This document shows positions 8,744-15,290 of a DNA stretch of 37,915 nt, one piece after another; within the stretch, counting starts at the first letter, position 1; each line of letters starts with the position of its first letter. The notes beneath the pieces were generated by a model. That model saw only the letters and a program-made list of their open reading frames with translations. It was not told the DNA's origin and searched no databases. The position numbers and the translations under genes are program-made. The DNA comes from an uncultured Christensenellaceae bacterium (GTDB taxonomy: Bacteria; Bacillota; Clostridia; Christensenellales; Borkfalkiaceae), in NCBI GenBank assembly GCA_910587625.1, contig CAJUMW010000009.1, positions 39,222-77,136 on the forward strand, given 5' to 3'.

Positions 8744-9464
8744 AGAATTTTTGGCAACTCCGTGGGGTTACGCCGTGATATGCACTGCAATTTGCGTGCT
8801 CTCAATAATAATAATACAACTCAATTACAGGCTGTTTTTCAAAACCGTGCTCGACTTTGTGTTCGGTTTGGCGGCGGCAATAATACTTTCTCCGCTGTTA
8901 ATTGCGCTTGCGATAATTTCAAAAGTGCGCTTTAAAGAGGTTTTCGACAAAAAGGCATATCTCGGTGCGAACGGTAAATTGACGGTCATACGCACTTTTT
9001 GCGGCTTTAACGGAAAATTGGGTAAACTTGCCTATATTTTCGAGTTGCTTTCCGGCAAAATGAGCATAGTCGGCGTCAAACTTATGGAAATAAGCGACGG
9101 GGCGGTTATGTCCGACGAGGCTATGTCGCGCTTTAAGGCAAAGCCGGGCATTTTTTGTCATCTTGCCGTCAGCGGCAACGACAGTTTGACCTATCCCGAA
9201 ATGTTTTCGCTCGACGCAAGGTATTATAAAAAGCGCGGACTGTTCTACGATATTTTTGCCGTTTTAAACACGGCAGTCTATCTGATACGCGGAGAAGGGG
9301 CGTCCTATCTCGGAGAAACGGCGGCAAAAAGTTTTTGTGCGGCGCTGTTAGAGAAAGGGGAAATTTCTCAAGCCGACGCGGAACAGGCGCAGCGCAATGC
9401 GTCGCAGGCAATAGAGGAGTACGCCGAACAGAAAAAATTTATCGAGCGGTATAAAAAGTTTTGA
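8736..9464 (+). CDS. Degenerate bacterial sugar-transferase-like membrane protein
   Basis: The 242-residue product resembles the small membrane-embedded domain of polyprenyl-phosphate hexose-1-phosphate transferases (PF02397). It has an N-terminal transmembrane helix (about 10-30), a membrane-embedded helix with the conserved Ser-Pro (LSPLLIALAI, 51-60), an LGANGK block, SGKMSIVG at 106-113 (family form GDMSLVGPRP), KPGIFCHLAVSG, and a C-terminal stretch ending LIRGEGAS. The catalytic Asp-Glu pair aligns with Gly96-Lys97 here, and the KFRSM and PRP motifs are also lost, so classical activity is doubtful. The ATG at 8736 overlaps the engB stop and has GGTGA upstream; a GTG at 8727 is the alternative. 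Family assignment is by motif alignment by eye. Confidence 0.62.
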   Translation: MFEEFLATPWGYAVICTAICVLSIIIIQLNYRLFFKTVLDFVFGLAAAIILSPLLIALAIISKVRFKEVFDKKAYLGANGKLTVIRTFCGFNGKLGKLAYIFELLSGKMSIVGVKLMEISDGAVMSDEAMSRFKAKPGIFCHLAVSGNDSLTYPEMFSLDARYYKKRGLFYDIFAVLNTAVYLIRGEGASYLGETAAKSFCAALLEKGEISQADAEQAQRNASQAIEEYAEQKKFIERYKKF

Positions 9465-9494
9465 AAATATCATACTTCTTTTAAGGAGATAACT

Positions 9495-9737
9495 ATGATA
9501 TTTGCAAACATTTTATCCTATATACTCGTAATTGTCGGCGCATTGAATTGGGGACTTTACGGCATGTTCGATTTCAACCTTGTAGGTTGGATATTTATGG
9601 GTAGCCGTTCCGTCGGCGCAATTATAGCATATGTAATAATTACGCTTGCGGCAATATGGCTTATTATCTCTCCGCTTATTTCCGGCAGCGGTCTTGTTTT
9701 GAGAAACCACCGGGATACGGTAACGGAAGAACAGTAA
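9495..9737 (+). CDS. DUF378 small membrane protein
   Basis: The 80-residue protein matches the DUF378 (YuzA-like) pattern: a first helix with the signature GALNWGLYGMF, the FNLVGWIF turn, and a second helix (IIAYVIITLAAIWLIISPL). Its function is unknown. AAGGAG lies upstream with good spacing. It comes 30 bases after the sugar-transferase-like gene and is followed by a terminator six bases after its stop, so it probably closes the long tig-to-DUF378 run. Confidence 0.85.
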   Translation: MIFANILSYILVIVGALNWGLYGMFDFNLVGWIFMGSRSVGAIIAYVIITLAAIWLIISPLISGSGLVLRNHRDTVTEEQ

Positions 9738-9742
9738 AAAAG

Positions 9743-9770
9743 CGCGGACTTAAATGTCCGTGTTTTTTTT
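9743..9770 (+). terminator. Intrinsic terminator after the DUF378 gene
   Basis: CGCGGAC (9743-9749) and GTCCGTG (9756-9762) form a seven-base stem with one G-U pair, followed by eight T residues (9763-9770). Confidence 0.85.
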
Positions 9771-9781
9771 ACTTATAAATG

Positions 9782-9810
9782 TTGCATATTGTATGAAAAT
9801 ATGTTAAAAT
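9782..9810 (+). promoter_or_regulatory. Sigma-A type promoter of the SGNH hydrolase unit
   Basis: TTGCAT (9782-9787), a 17-base spacer and TAAAAT (9805-9810). It lies directly behind the DUF378 terminator and would give a leader of about 80 bases. Confidence 0.6.
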
Positions 9811-9897
9811 AATAAAAATACATATTTATTGCGGCGGTACGTTTTTTTCTTTAAACACGGCATATATCGGGGTGTACCGTCTTTTTCGGAGAAATAA

Positions 9898-11034
9898 ATG
9901 AGTAAATGGGTAACAGTCTGGGGCAACGCTACGTCGGTTGCCGAAAACAGACCCGAAACTTATGCCAAGGATATTACGCTTAGGTATCCTATAAAATGCG
10001 CGTTCGGCGGCAACACGGTAAGGTTGCATTTTTCCAACTTCTGCGGCACCGAGCCTATAACGCTTTCAATGGTAACGATTGCCCCGGCAATATCCGACAG
10101 GGAAATTAATTTGCAGGGTGCGCGGCTTGTCACTTTCGGCGGTGCGGAAAGCGTCACAATTGCCGCAGGGGAAGAAATTTTTTCCGACGAAATCAACTTC
10201 CGCGTAAAGCCCATAGGCAGCGTTTCCGTCAGTATCTATTTAAAGGAATTTACGCTTATGCGTTCGGCGGTAGTCATAAAAGGTCCGCTGTCTAAAGGTT
10301 TTTATTCTGTCGGCAACTGTTCGCTTTGCTCGGTTTTACCCCTCGAACGCACGCGCTCCGTCGATACTTATTACTTCCTTACGGGGCTCGATTTACTTAC
10401 CGACGACGACAAACGCGCCGTAATATGCTACGGTGACTCGATAACTTCGCAAAGCTGGCCCGACTTTCTTGCAATGCAATGTATGAACGACCCGTACAAC
10501 ACCACGGCAATAGTCAGGCGTGCGGCAAGCGGCACGCGCATTTTGCGCGAGTACGACTGCCTTAAATATCAAAGCTACGGACTGTGCGGAAAGAACAGGT
10601 TCGAGAGGGAAATATCCACGGTAAGCGGCGCGGAAGCGGTAATAATACAGCAGGGCATAAACGATATAATCCACCCCGTCGGCACGGATATAAACCCTTT
10701 TAGACCTATGTCCGATTTGCCCACGGTTAAAGAGCTTGAAAACGGGATACAATACTATTTGGACGTTGCCGAAAAATACGGCTTGAAAGCGTATCTCGGC
10801 ACGCTGTTGCCTATATACGGTTGGCGCACCTACGCACAGTTCAGGGAGGATATGCGCAGTGAGTTCAACGATTGGCTGCGCGCTCATAAAAACTGTATCG
10901 ACTTTGACGCGGCTTTAAGGGGCAAGCGCAACGCTTGTTGCTTTGCGGACGGCTTTGATAGCGGCGATCATCTTCATCCGAGCGAAAAAGCATACGAAGC
11001 TATGGCAAGCCTCGCTTTCAGTAAAATAATTTAA
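9898..11034 (+). CDS. SGNH/GDSL-family hydrolase (probable esterase)
   Basis: The 378-residue protein has an N-terminal beta-rich domain (about 1-165) and a C-terminal SGNH hydrolase domain. The nucleophile block YGDSITS carries Ser181, the GIND block carries Asn255, and GDHLHPS supplies the Asp357-x-x-His360 pair, so the catalytic set appears complete. Such enzymes remove acyl or acetyl groups from polysaccharides, glycans or lipids; the substrate cannot be read from the sequence. There is no signal peptide, so it probably acts in the cytoplasm. CGGAG lies upstream of the ATG. It is first in a unit with an alpha/beta hydrolase and an ATP-grasp enzyme. Confidence 0.85.
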   Translation: MSKWVTVWGNATSVAENRPETYAKDITLRYPIKCAFGGNTVRLHFSNFCGTEPITLSMVTIAPAISDREINLQGARLVTFGGAESVTIAAGEEIFSDEINFRVKPIGSVSVSIYLKEFTLMRSAVVIKGPLSKGFYSVGNCSLCSVLPLERTRSVDTYYFLTGLDLLTDDDKRAVICYGDSITSQSWPDFLAMQCMNDPYNTTAIVRRAASGTRILREYDCLKYQSYGLCGKNRFEREISTVSGAEAVIIQQGINDIIHPVGTDINPFRPMSDLPTVKELENGIQYYLDVAEKYGLKAYLGTLLPIYGWRTYAQFREDMRSEFNDWLRAHKNCIDFDAALRGKRNACCFADGFDSGDHLHPSEKAYEAMASLAFSKII

Positions 11035-11048
11035 GGTAATTTAAAATT

Positions 11049-11972
11049 ATGGAGCATATTTTTTATCAATCCAAGGACGGCAAAAACACCGTTCACGCGG
11101 TAATATGGCGCCCCGAAGGCGTTGCGCGCGGCGTTGTGCAGCTAATTCACGGTATGAGCGAGTACGCCGAAAGATACGCGCCGTTTGCACGCTTTCTTAC
11201 CGACAACGGCTTTATAGTCTGCGCCGACGACCACTTGGGTCACGGCAAGTCGGTAAAGGACAAATCCGACCTCGGCTACTTCAACGACAGACGCGACTAT
11301 TCTATTACCGTCGAGGACATTCACGAGCTGAAAAAGCTTGTTCAAGCGCAGACGGGGGAACTCCCTTGGGTCGTTATGGGACACAGTATGGGCTCGTTTT
11401 TCTGCCGCAAGTATATTTCCGTCTACGGCAACGAGTTTCGCGGCGCGATAATTATGGGCTCGGGCTTTAAAAGCAAAATCACATTAAATTTCGCGCTGTT
11501 TTTAGTGCGCCTGAACGCGTTTTTCTGCGGCTGGCGCAACAGAAGCAGGTTTATTAAAAATCTCGCGTTCGGTTCGTATAACAAAAAATTCAAGCCCTCG
11601 CGCACTGCAAACGATTGGCTGTCTAAAAATCCCGAAAACGTCGACGCATACGGCGCGGATGAGCTGTGCGGCTTTGATTTTACAAACAATGGATATTTCA
11701 TTCTGTTTTCTATAATAAAACAGGCTTGTTCTAAAAAAGTAATTAAATCGGTGCCCAAGGAGCTGCCCGTCTATTTCGTCGCAGGGGAAAAGGACCCCGT
11801 CGGAGATTACGGCAAGGGCGTGGTAAAAGCCGCAAACAAATTTCATAGAGCGGGCGTGCAGCACGTCGAGGTCACGCTATACGACGACTGCCGCCACGAA
11901 ATACTTAACGACGACTGCAAAGAACAGGTCTGCGAGGACTTGCTTGCTTTTATAGAGGATTGTTTAATATGA
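11049..11972 (+). CDS. Alpha/beta hydrolase, monoacylglycerol-lipase-like (Hydrolase_4)
   Basis: The 307-residue protein has the oxyanion motif LIHGMSEYAERY near 42-53, the GHGKS turn, the nucleophile elbow GHSMG with Ser113, an acid in VAGEKDPVG and the histidine in DDCRHEIL. This layout is that of the serine aminopeptidase S33 / lysophospholipase group. A Lys/Arg-rich lid lies around 150-190. No signal peptide is present. The start lies 14 bases after the SGNH gene with only a distant AAGG, so translation may depend on coupling. Its stop overlaps the ATG of the next gene (ATGA). Confidence 0.87.
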   Translation: MEHIFYQSKDGKNTVHAVIWRPEGVARGVVQLIHGMSEYAERYAPFARFLTDNGFIVCADDHLGHGKSVKDKSDLGYFNDRRDYSITVEDIHELKKLVQAQTGELPWVVMGHSMGSFFCRKYISVYGNEFRGAIIMGSGFKSKITLNFALFLVRLNAFFCGWRNRSRFIKNLAFGSYNKKFKPSRTANDWLSKNPENVDAYGADELCGFDFTNNGYFILFSIIKQACSKKVIKSVPKELPVYFVAGEKDPVGDYGKGVVKAANKFHRAGVQHVEVTLYDDCRHEILNDDCKEQVCEDLLAFIEDCLI

Positions 11973-13147
11973 GAAATTTTGTATTTATCTCCCCCAATTT
12001 TCCGTCTAACTATCAAAACTTTTGCCGCGAACTAAAAAACAACGGCTTCAACGTGCTGGGCATAGGTGATTGCGCATACGACCTTTTGACCGACGAGCTG
12101 CGCGGTAGCTTGACCGAGTATTACAGGGTAAACAGTCTTGAAAATTATGACGAAGTATATCGCGCCGTAGCGTTTTTTATATTCAAATACGGCAAAATAG
12201 AGTATATCGAAAGCAACAACGAGTATTGGTTGGAGCGCGACGCGCTTTTAAGGACGGAGTTCAATATTTCTACGGGTTTCCACGTCAGGGATATGAAAAA
12301 AGTCAAGTTCAAGTCCGAAATGAAGAAATACTACAAAAAAATAGGCTTGAAAGTCGCGCGGCACTATCTTGTAAAAACGTTGTCCGGCTGCAAAAAATTT
12401 ATCGGGCAGGTGGGTTATCCCGTCATTGTCAAGCCGAACAACGGCGTGGGCGCAAACTCGACTTTCCGCATAAAGAACGAGGACGAGTTAAAGGCGTTTA
12501 TGGCAGGCAAGCCGAGCGGCTATATTATGGAGGAGTACATAGACGGCGCGGTCAATTCCTATGACGCAATAGTCGACGGAGAGGGAAACCCCGTTTTCGA
12601 ATCGGGCTTGGTTGAAACGGCTTCGCTTATGGACACCGTAAACGACGGGCTCAACAGTTGTTACTACTATCTCGGACAGCCGTATGAAGATATCCGCGAA
12701 GCCGGAAGAAAGGTTTTAAAGGCGTTCAAGGTTAAAAACAGGTTTGTGCATTTCGAGTTTTTCAGGCTGCTTAGCGACCAAAGCATAGGCAAAAAGGGGG
12801 AAATTTGCGCGCTTGAAGTCAATATGCGACCGGCAGGCGGCTGTTCTCCCGATATGATAAATTATGCCAACTCGACCGATGTATATAAGATATGGGCGGA
12901 CGTGCTAGCGTTCGGCAAAACTCAGCTTTCGGCAAAAACGAACAAACTTTGCGGATACGCAGGCAGGCGTTACGGTAAGACCTTCACTCACGACGAGCAG
13001 TATATTTTGCAAAAATATGCCGATAAACTTATGGCAGTTGAACATATTCCCGAAGTTCTTGCGGGCACAATGGGCAATATCGCATACATAGCCGACTTCG
13101 ATAACAGAGAGGAAATGTTCGAGTTTTTTAAGGACGTTGTAGAATAA
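11969..13147 (+). CDS. ATP-grasp domain protein (carboxylate-amine/thiol ligase family)
   Basis: The 392-residue protein opens with a Rossmann-like pre-ATP-grasp domain (FVFISPNFPSNYQNF). An ATP-grasp fold follows: the lysine motif GYPVIVKPNNGVGANST, the EEY adenine-contact region (YIMEEYIDG) and the metal-binding block EVNMRPAGG. Such enzymes make an acyl-phosphate and join it to an amine or thiol; the substrate is unknown. The ATG at 11969 overlaps the previous stop (ATGA) and has AGAGGAT upstream; a TTG at 11960 is less likely. With the two preceding hydrolases it forms a compact unit closed by a terminator. Confidence 0.85.
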   Translation: MRNFVFISPNFPSNYQNFCRELKNNGFNVLGIGDCAYDLLTDELRGSLTEYYRVNSLENYDEVYRAVAFFIFKYGKIEYIESNNEYWLERDALLRTEFNISTGFHVRDMKKVKFKSEMKKYYKKIGLKVARHYLVKTLSGCKKFIGQVGYPVIVKPNNGVGANSTFRIKNEDELKAFMAGKPSGYIMEEYIDGAVNSYDAIVDGEGNPVFESGLVETASLMDTVNDGLNSCYYYLGQPYEDIREAGRKVLKAFKVKNRFVHFEFFRLLSDQSIGKKGEICALEVNMRPAGGCSPDMINYANSTDVYKIWADVLAFGKTQLSAKTNKLCGYAGRRYGKTFTHDEQYILQKYADKLMAVEHIPEVLAGTMGNIAYIADFDNREEMFEFFKDVVE

Positions 13148-13151
13148 TTTT

Positions 13152-13186
13152 AAACCCTTGCGGCAGTTAAAGTCGCAAGGGTTTTT
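13152..13186 (+). terminator. Intrinsic terminator after the ATP-grasp gene
   Basis: AAACCCTTGCG (13152-13162) pairs perfectly with CGCAAGGGTTT (13174-13184), leading into five T residues. The A-rich 5' side gives some symmetry, but no minus-strand gene needs it here. Confidence 0.85.
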
Positions 13187-13217
13187 ATATTTCCTGTTCT
13201 AAACCGCAAAATAGCTT

Positions 13218-13241
13218 AATATGTTATTATACACATAGATT
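13218..13241 (+). promoter_or_regulatory. Possible mother-cell (sigma-E-like) promoter of spoIVA
   Basis: CATAGATT (13234-13241) is close to the sigma-E -10 form CATACAnT, with AATATG at 13218-13223 as a possible -35. The spacing (10 bases) is on the short side, so this is tentative. It is expected because spoIVA is a sigma-E gene in Bacillus subtilis. Confidence 0.28.
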
Positions 13242-13255
13242 TTGCGGAGGCGATT

Positions 13256-14731
13256 ATGGTTGATTACAACGTTTACGAGGACATAGCCGAAAGGAGCGGC
13301 GGAGATATTTATATAGGAGTTGTCGGACCTGTCAGAACGGGCAAATCAACTCTTATCAAGAAGTTTATGACCGAACTCGTCATACCCAACGTGGAGGACG
13401 GAAACCTCAAAAGCGTTATGGTTGACGAATTGCCGCAGTCGGCGTCGGGCAAGAGTATTATGACTACCGAACCCAAGTTCGTGCCTGCAAAGGCGGCGTC
13501 GGTAAAGATAGAAAATGCAACGGCGAACGTCAGGTTTGCCGACTGCGTGGGTTTTATAACCGAGGGCGCCAACGGCTTTGAAGAGGACGGCAAGCCCCGT
13601 CTTGTCAACACGCCTTGGAGCGCGAATCCCCTGCCTTTTTCCGAGGCTGCGGAGCTGGGGACGGATAAGGTAATTTCCGAACATTCCACCATAGGTATTC
13701 TTGTGACGACCGACGGTAGTATTTCGGACATAAAGCGCGAGGGGTATGTCAACGCCGAAGAGCGCACGGTCGAAAGGCTCAAAAGCTCGGGTAAGCCATT
13801 TGTCATTGTTTTAAACTGCGTCGACCCCGAAAAGAGCGCGGCTAAAAAATTAAAAGACGAGCTTGAAAAAAAATACGGAGTTACCGTAATTGCGGCAAAC
13901 TGCGAAAAGCTTGACGCCGCCGCACTTATGAATATTTTAAAGGCGGTATTGTTCGAGTTTCCCGTCACCTGCTTTGATATCGATATCCCCGATTGGATGC
14001 GGTTTTTGCCGCGCGAAAGCTCGGCGCTTTCGGAGCTTTTCGACAAAGTTAAAGCGATTGCACCCGATATATGCCGTATGAAAGACTGTTCGCGGTTCGA
14101 CACTATGATGCAGGACTGCAAATTCTGGAAGGGAGAAATTTCCACTTCTTTGAGCCTTTCCGACGGCAGGGCTAAGCTCTGTGTCAACGTAAACGACGGG
14201 GTATTTTTCGATATGCTCTCCGAAATTGCCGGCGACGAAATCAAGGACGAGTTTACGCTTATGCGCTATGTGTCTTTGACGTCGGAAGCAAAGCGCGGCT
14301 TTGATAAGGTAAAGGACGCCTTGGAATGCGCTCGGGTAAACGGCTACGGCATCGTCAAACCGGACGACGACGATATGAGCCTTGAAGCGCCCAAACTTGT
14401 GCGCCAGGGCGGAAGCGTCGGCATAAAACTGCGCGCAACCGCACCCAGCTATCATATAGTTAAAATAGACGTAACGGGAGAGGTAAGCCCCATTATGGGC
14501 AACGCCGCTCAAAGCGAAAGCATAGTTCAGGGAATGATGTCGGGCTTTGAAAAAAATCCCGACGATATGTGGGACACCAACGTGTTCGGAAAATCCCTTC
14601 GCGGTATGGTAAAGGAAGGGCTTGCGGGCAAGGTTGGCGGAATGCGCGACGACACCAAAACCAAAATGCGCCGCGCCATTACGAGAATAGTAAACGAGGG
14701 CAAGGGAGGAGTTATCTGTATAATTCTTTAA
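13256..14731 (+). CDS. spoIVA: SpoIVA, stage IV sporulation morphogenetic ATPase
   Basis: The 491-residue protein has the P-loop GPVRTGKS at 24-31, a FADCVGF strand after it, and the typical C-terminus ending GGVICIIL. In Bacillus, SpoIVA is made in the mother cell, polymerises on the forespore outer membrane using ATP hydrolysis and forms the base of the spore coat, anchored by SpoVM. Length is normal (about 492). GGAGG lies upstream of the ATG. It marks this organism as descended from endospore formers and probably able to sporulate. The gene stands alone between terminators; its downstream neighbour is a small convergent gene with a sporulation-type promoter. Confidence 0.96.
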   Translation: MVDYNVYEDIAERSGGDIYIGVVGPVRTGKSTLIKKFMTELVIPNVEDGNLKSVMVDELPQSASGKSIMTTEPKFVPAKAASVKIENATANVRFADCVGFITEGANGFEEDGKPRLVNTPWSANPLPFSEAAELGTDKVISEHSTIGILVTTDGSISDIKREGYVNAEERTVERLKSSGKPFVIVLNCVDPEKSAAKKLKDELEKKYGVTVIAANCEKLDAAALMNILKAVLFEFPVTCFDIDIPDWMRFLPRESSALSELFDKVKAIAPDICRMKDCSRFDTMMQDCKFWKGEISTSLSLSDGRAKLCVNVNDGVFFDMLSEIAGDEIKDEFTLMRYVSLTSEAKRGFDKVKDALECARVNGYGIVKPDDDDMSLEAPKLVRQGGSVGIKLRATAPSYHIVKIDVTGEVSPIMGNAAQSESIVQGMMSGFEKNPDDMWDTNVFGKSLRGMVKEGLAGKVGGMRDDTKTKMRRAITRIVNEGKGGVICIIL

Positions 14732-14749
14732 AACCTTATGTCAAAATGT

Positions 14750-14798
14750 ACCGCCCGTTGCATACAATAATATGCAACGGGCGGTATGCGGTTTTTTT
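14750..14798 (+). terminator. Long hairpin terminator after spoIVA
   Basis: A perfect 15-base stem joins 14750-14764 and 14771-14785 with a six-base loop, followed six bases later by seven T residues (14792-14798). The ACCGC 5' arm can also pair with a second GCGGT at 14788-14792, which would bring the base of the stem next to the T-tract. Confidence 0.75.
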
Positions 14799-14830
14799 AA
14801 ATTTAAGACCCGTGTGTCGTGGTTGTAACA

Positions 14831-14859
14831 TAAAAGCGAGAGTTTTGCTCTCGCTTTTA
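14831..14859 (-). terminator. Hairpin terminator for the convergent small gene
   Basis: TAAAAGCGAGAG (14831-14842) and its exact complement (14848-14859) form a 12-base stem with a five-base loop. Read on the minus strand it starts six bases after the small-gene stop and ends in a short T-tract. The A/T flanks may let it act in both directions. Confidence 0.72.
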
Positions 14860-14864
14860 ACAAT

Positions 14865-15026
14865 TTAATTGCTTTTATTGTTGTCGCTGTCGTTTTCTCT
14901 CTTTGCGCGACCGATACAATTGTTTTTGTCGGGAACACCGCAGCCGCCGTCGTTTTTGAGCGCGTTAATGTATGCGAAATATTCTTCTTCGGTAATTTTA
15001 ACAATTTTATTTTTCTTTTTGCCCAT
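14865..15026 (-). CDS. 53-residue hypothetical protein beside spoIVA, possible sporulation gene
   Basis: A 53-codon minus-strand ORF begins MGKKKNKIVKITEEEYFAY and ends DSDNNKSN. GGAGAG lies four bases before its ATG. A sigma-G-like promoter is 25 bases upstream and a hairpin terminator follows the stop, so it has a complete transcription unit. The protein is charged and hydrophilic: a basic N-terminus, a short helix (ITEEEYFAYINALK), a central GGCGVPDKNNC with two cysteines, and an Asp/Asn-rich tail. No signal peptide or membrane segment is present. I do not recognise the family. A small spore-core or coat component is plausible from the context but unproven. A longer frame across the same region lacks comparable signals. 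Confidence 0.68.
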   Translation of the reverse strand: MGKKKNKIVKITEEEYFAYINALKNDGGCGVPDKNNCIGRAKRENDSDNNKSN

Positions 15027-15050
15027 AATACTCTCCGCATTATTTTTTAA

Positions 15051-15080
15051 TATTATGTACTTTGCTCTTTGGTTTTATAC
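15051..15080 (-). promoter_or_regulatory. Sigma-G/F-like promoter of the 53-residue ORF
   Basis: On the minus strand GTATA (15080-15076) is followed after 18 bases by CATAATA (15057-15051). This matches the forespore sigma-G pattern GnATA-N18-CATnnTA. No good sigma-A -35 is present at the right distance. Confidence 0.45.
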
Positions 15081-15177
15081 CGCTTATTTCAAAGCCCGTT
15101 TTTTAAGTTGAGGCGCATATATGTGCCTCTTTTACTAAAAAATTTTTTAAAATATTCAAAATTTTTTGCTATTTATA

Positions 15178-15206
15178 TTTACTTTTTTAAAAAAATGGTG
15201 TAAACT
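15178..15206 (+). promoter_or_regulatory. Probable promoter of the 794-residue repeat protein gene
   Basis: TTTACT (15178-15183), a 17-base spacer and TAAACT (15201-15206). The region upstream is strongly AT-rich with A- and T-tracts that could act as an UP element. It would give a leader of about 78 bases. Confidence 0.5.
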
Positions 15207-15207
15207 G

Positions 15208-15248
15208 TTAATAAGTCGTTTTCTATAACGATGTATTTTGGTTATTAA
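15208..15248 (+). other. Potentially structured 5' leader
   Basis: TTAATAA (15208-15214) can pair with TTATTAA (15242-15248), enclosing a small hairpin TCGTT/AACGA (15216-15220 with 15227-15231). It lies right at the expected transcript start, before the GAGGTGG ribosome binding site. The pairs are mostly A-U, so stability is doubtful. Confidence 0.25.
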
Positions 15249-15290
15249 TTTAAGTGGTTTTTCAGGAAAAAACTCTGATGAGGTGGCACA

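Noticed and set aside
13309..14244. A 311-codon open frame on the minus strand opposite spoIVA
   Set aside because: It lies fully antisense to a well-conserved gene, has no ribosome binding site or family motif, and arises from the codon bias of spoIVA.
14741..15040. A 99-codon minus-strand frame over the spoIVA downstream region
   Set aside because: It runs through two hairpins, and its start lies in the promoter and ribosome-binding region of the better supported 53-codon ORF.
15110..15133. GAGGCGCA/TGTGCCTC hairpin followed by TTTT between the divergent promoters
   Set aside because: It looks like a weak terminator, but no plus-strand gene ends upstream of it, so a role cannot be supported.
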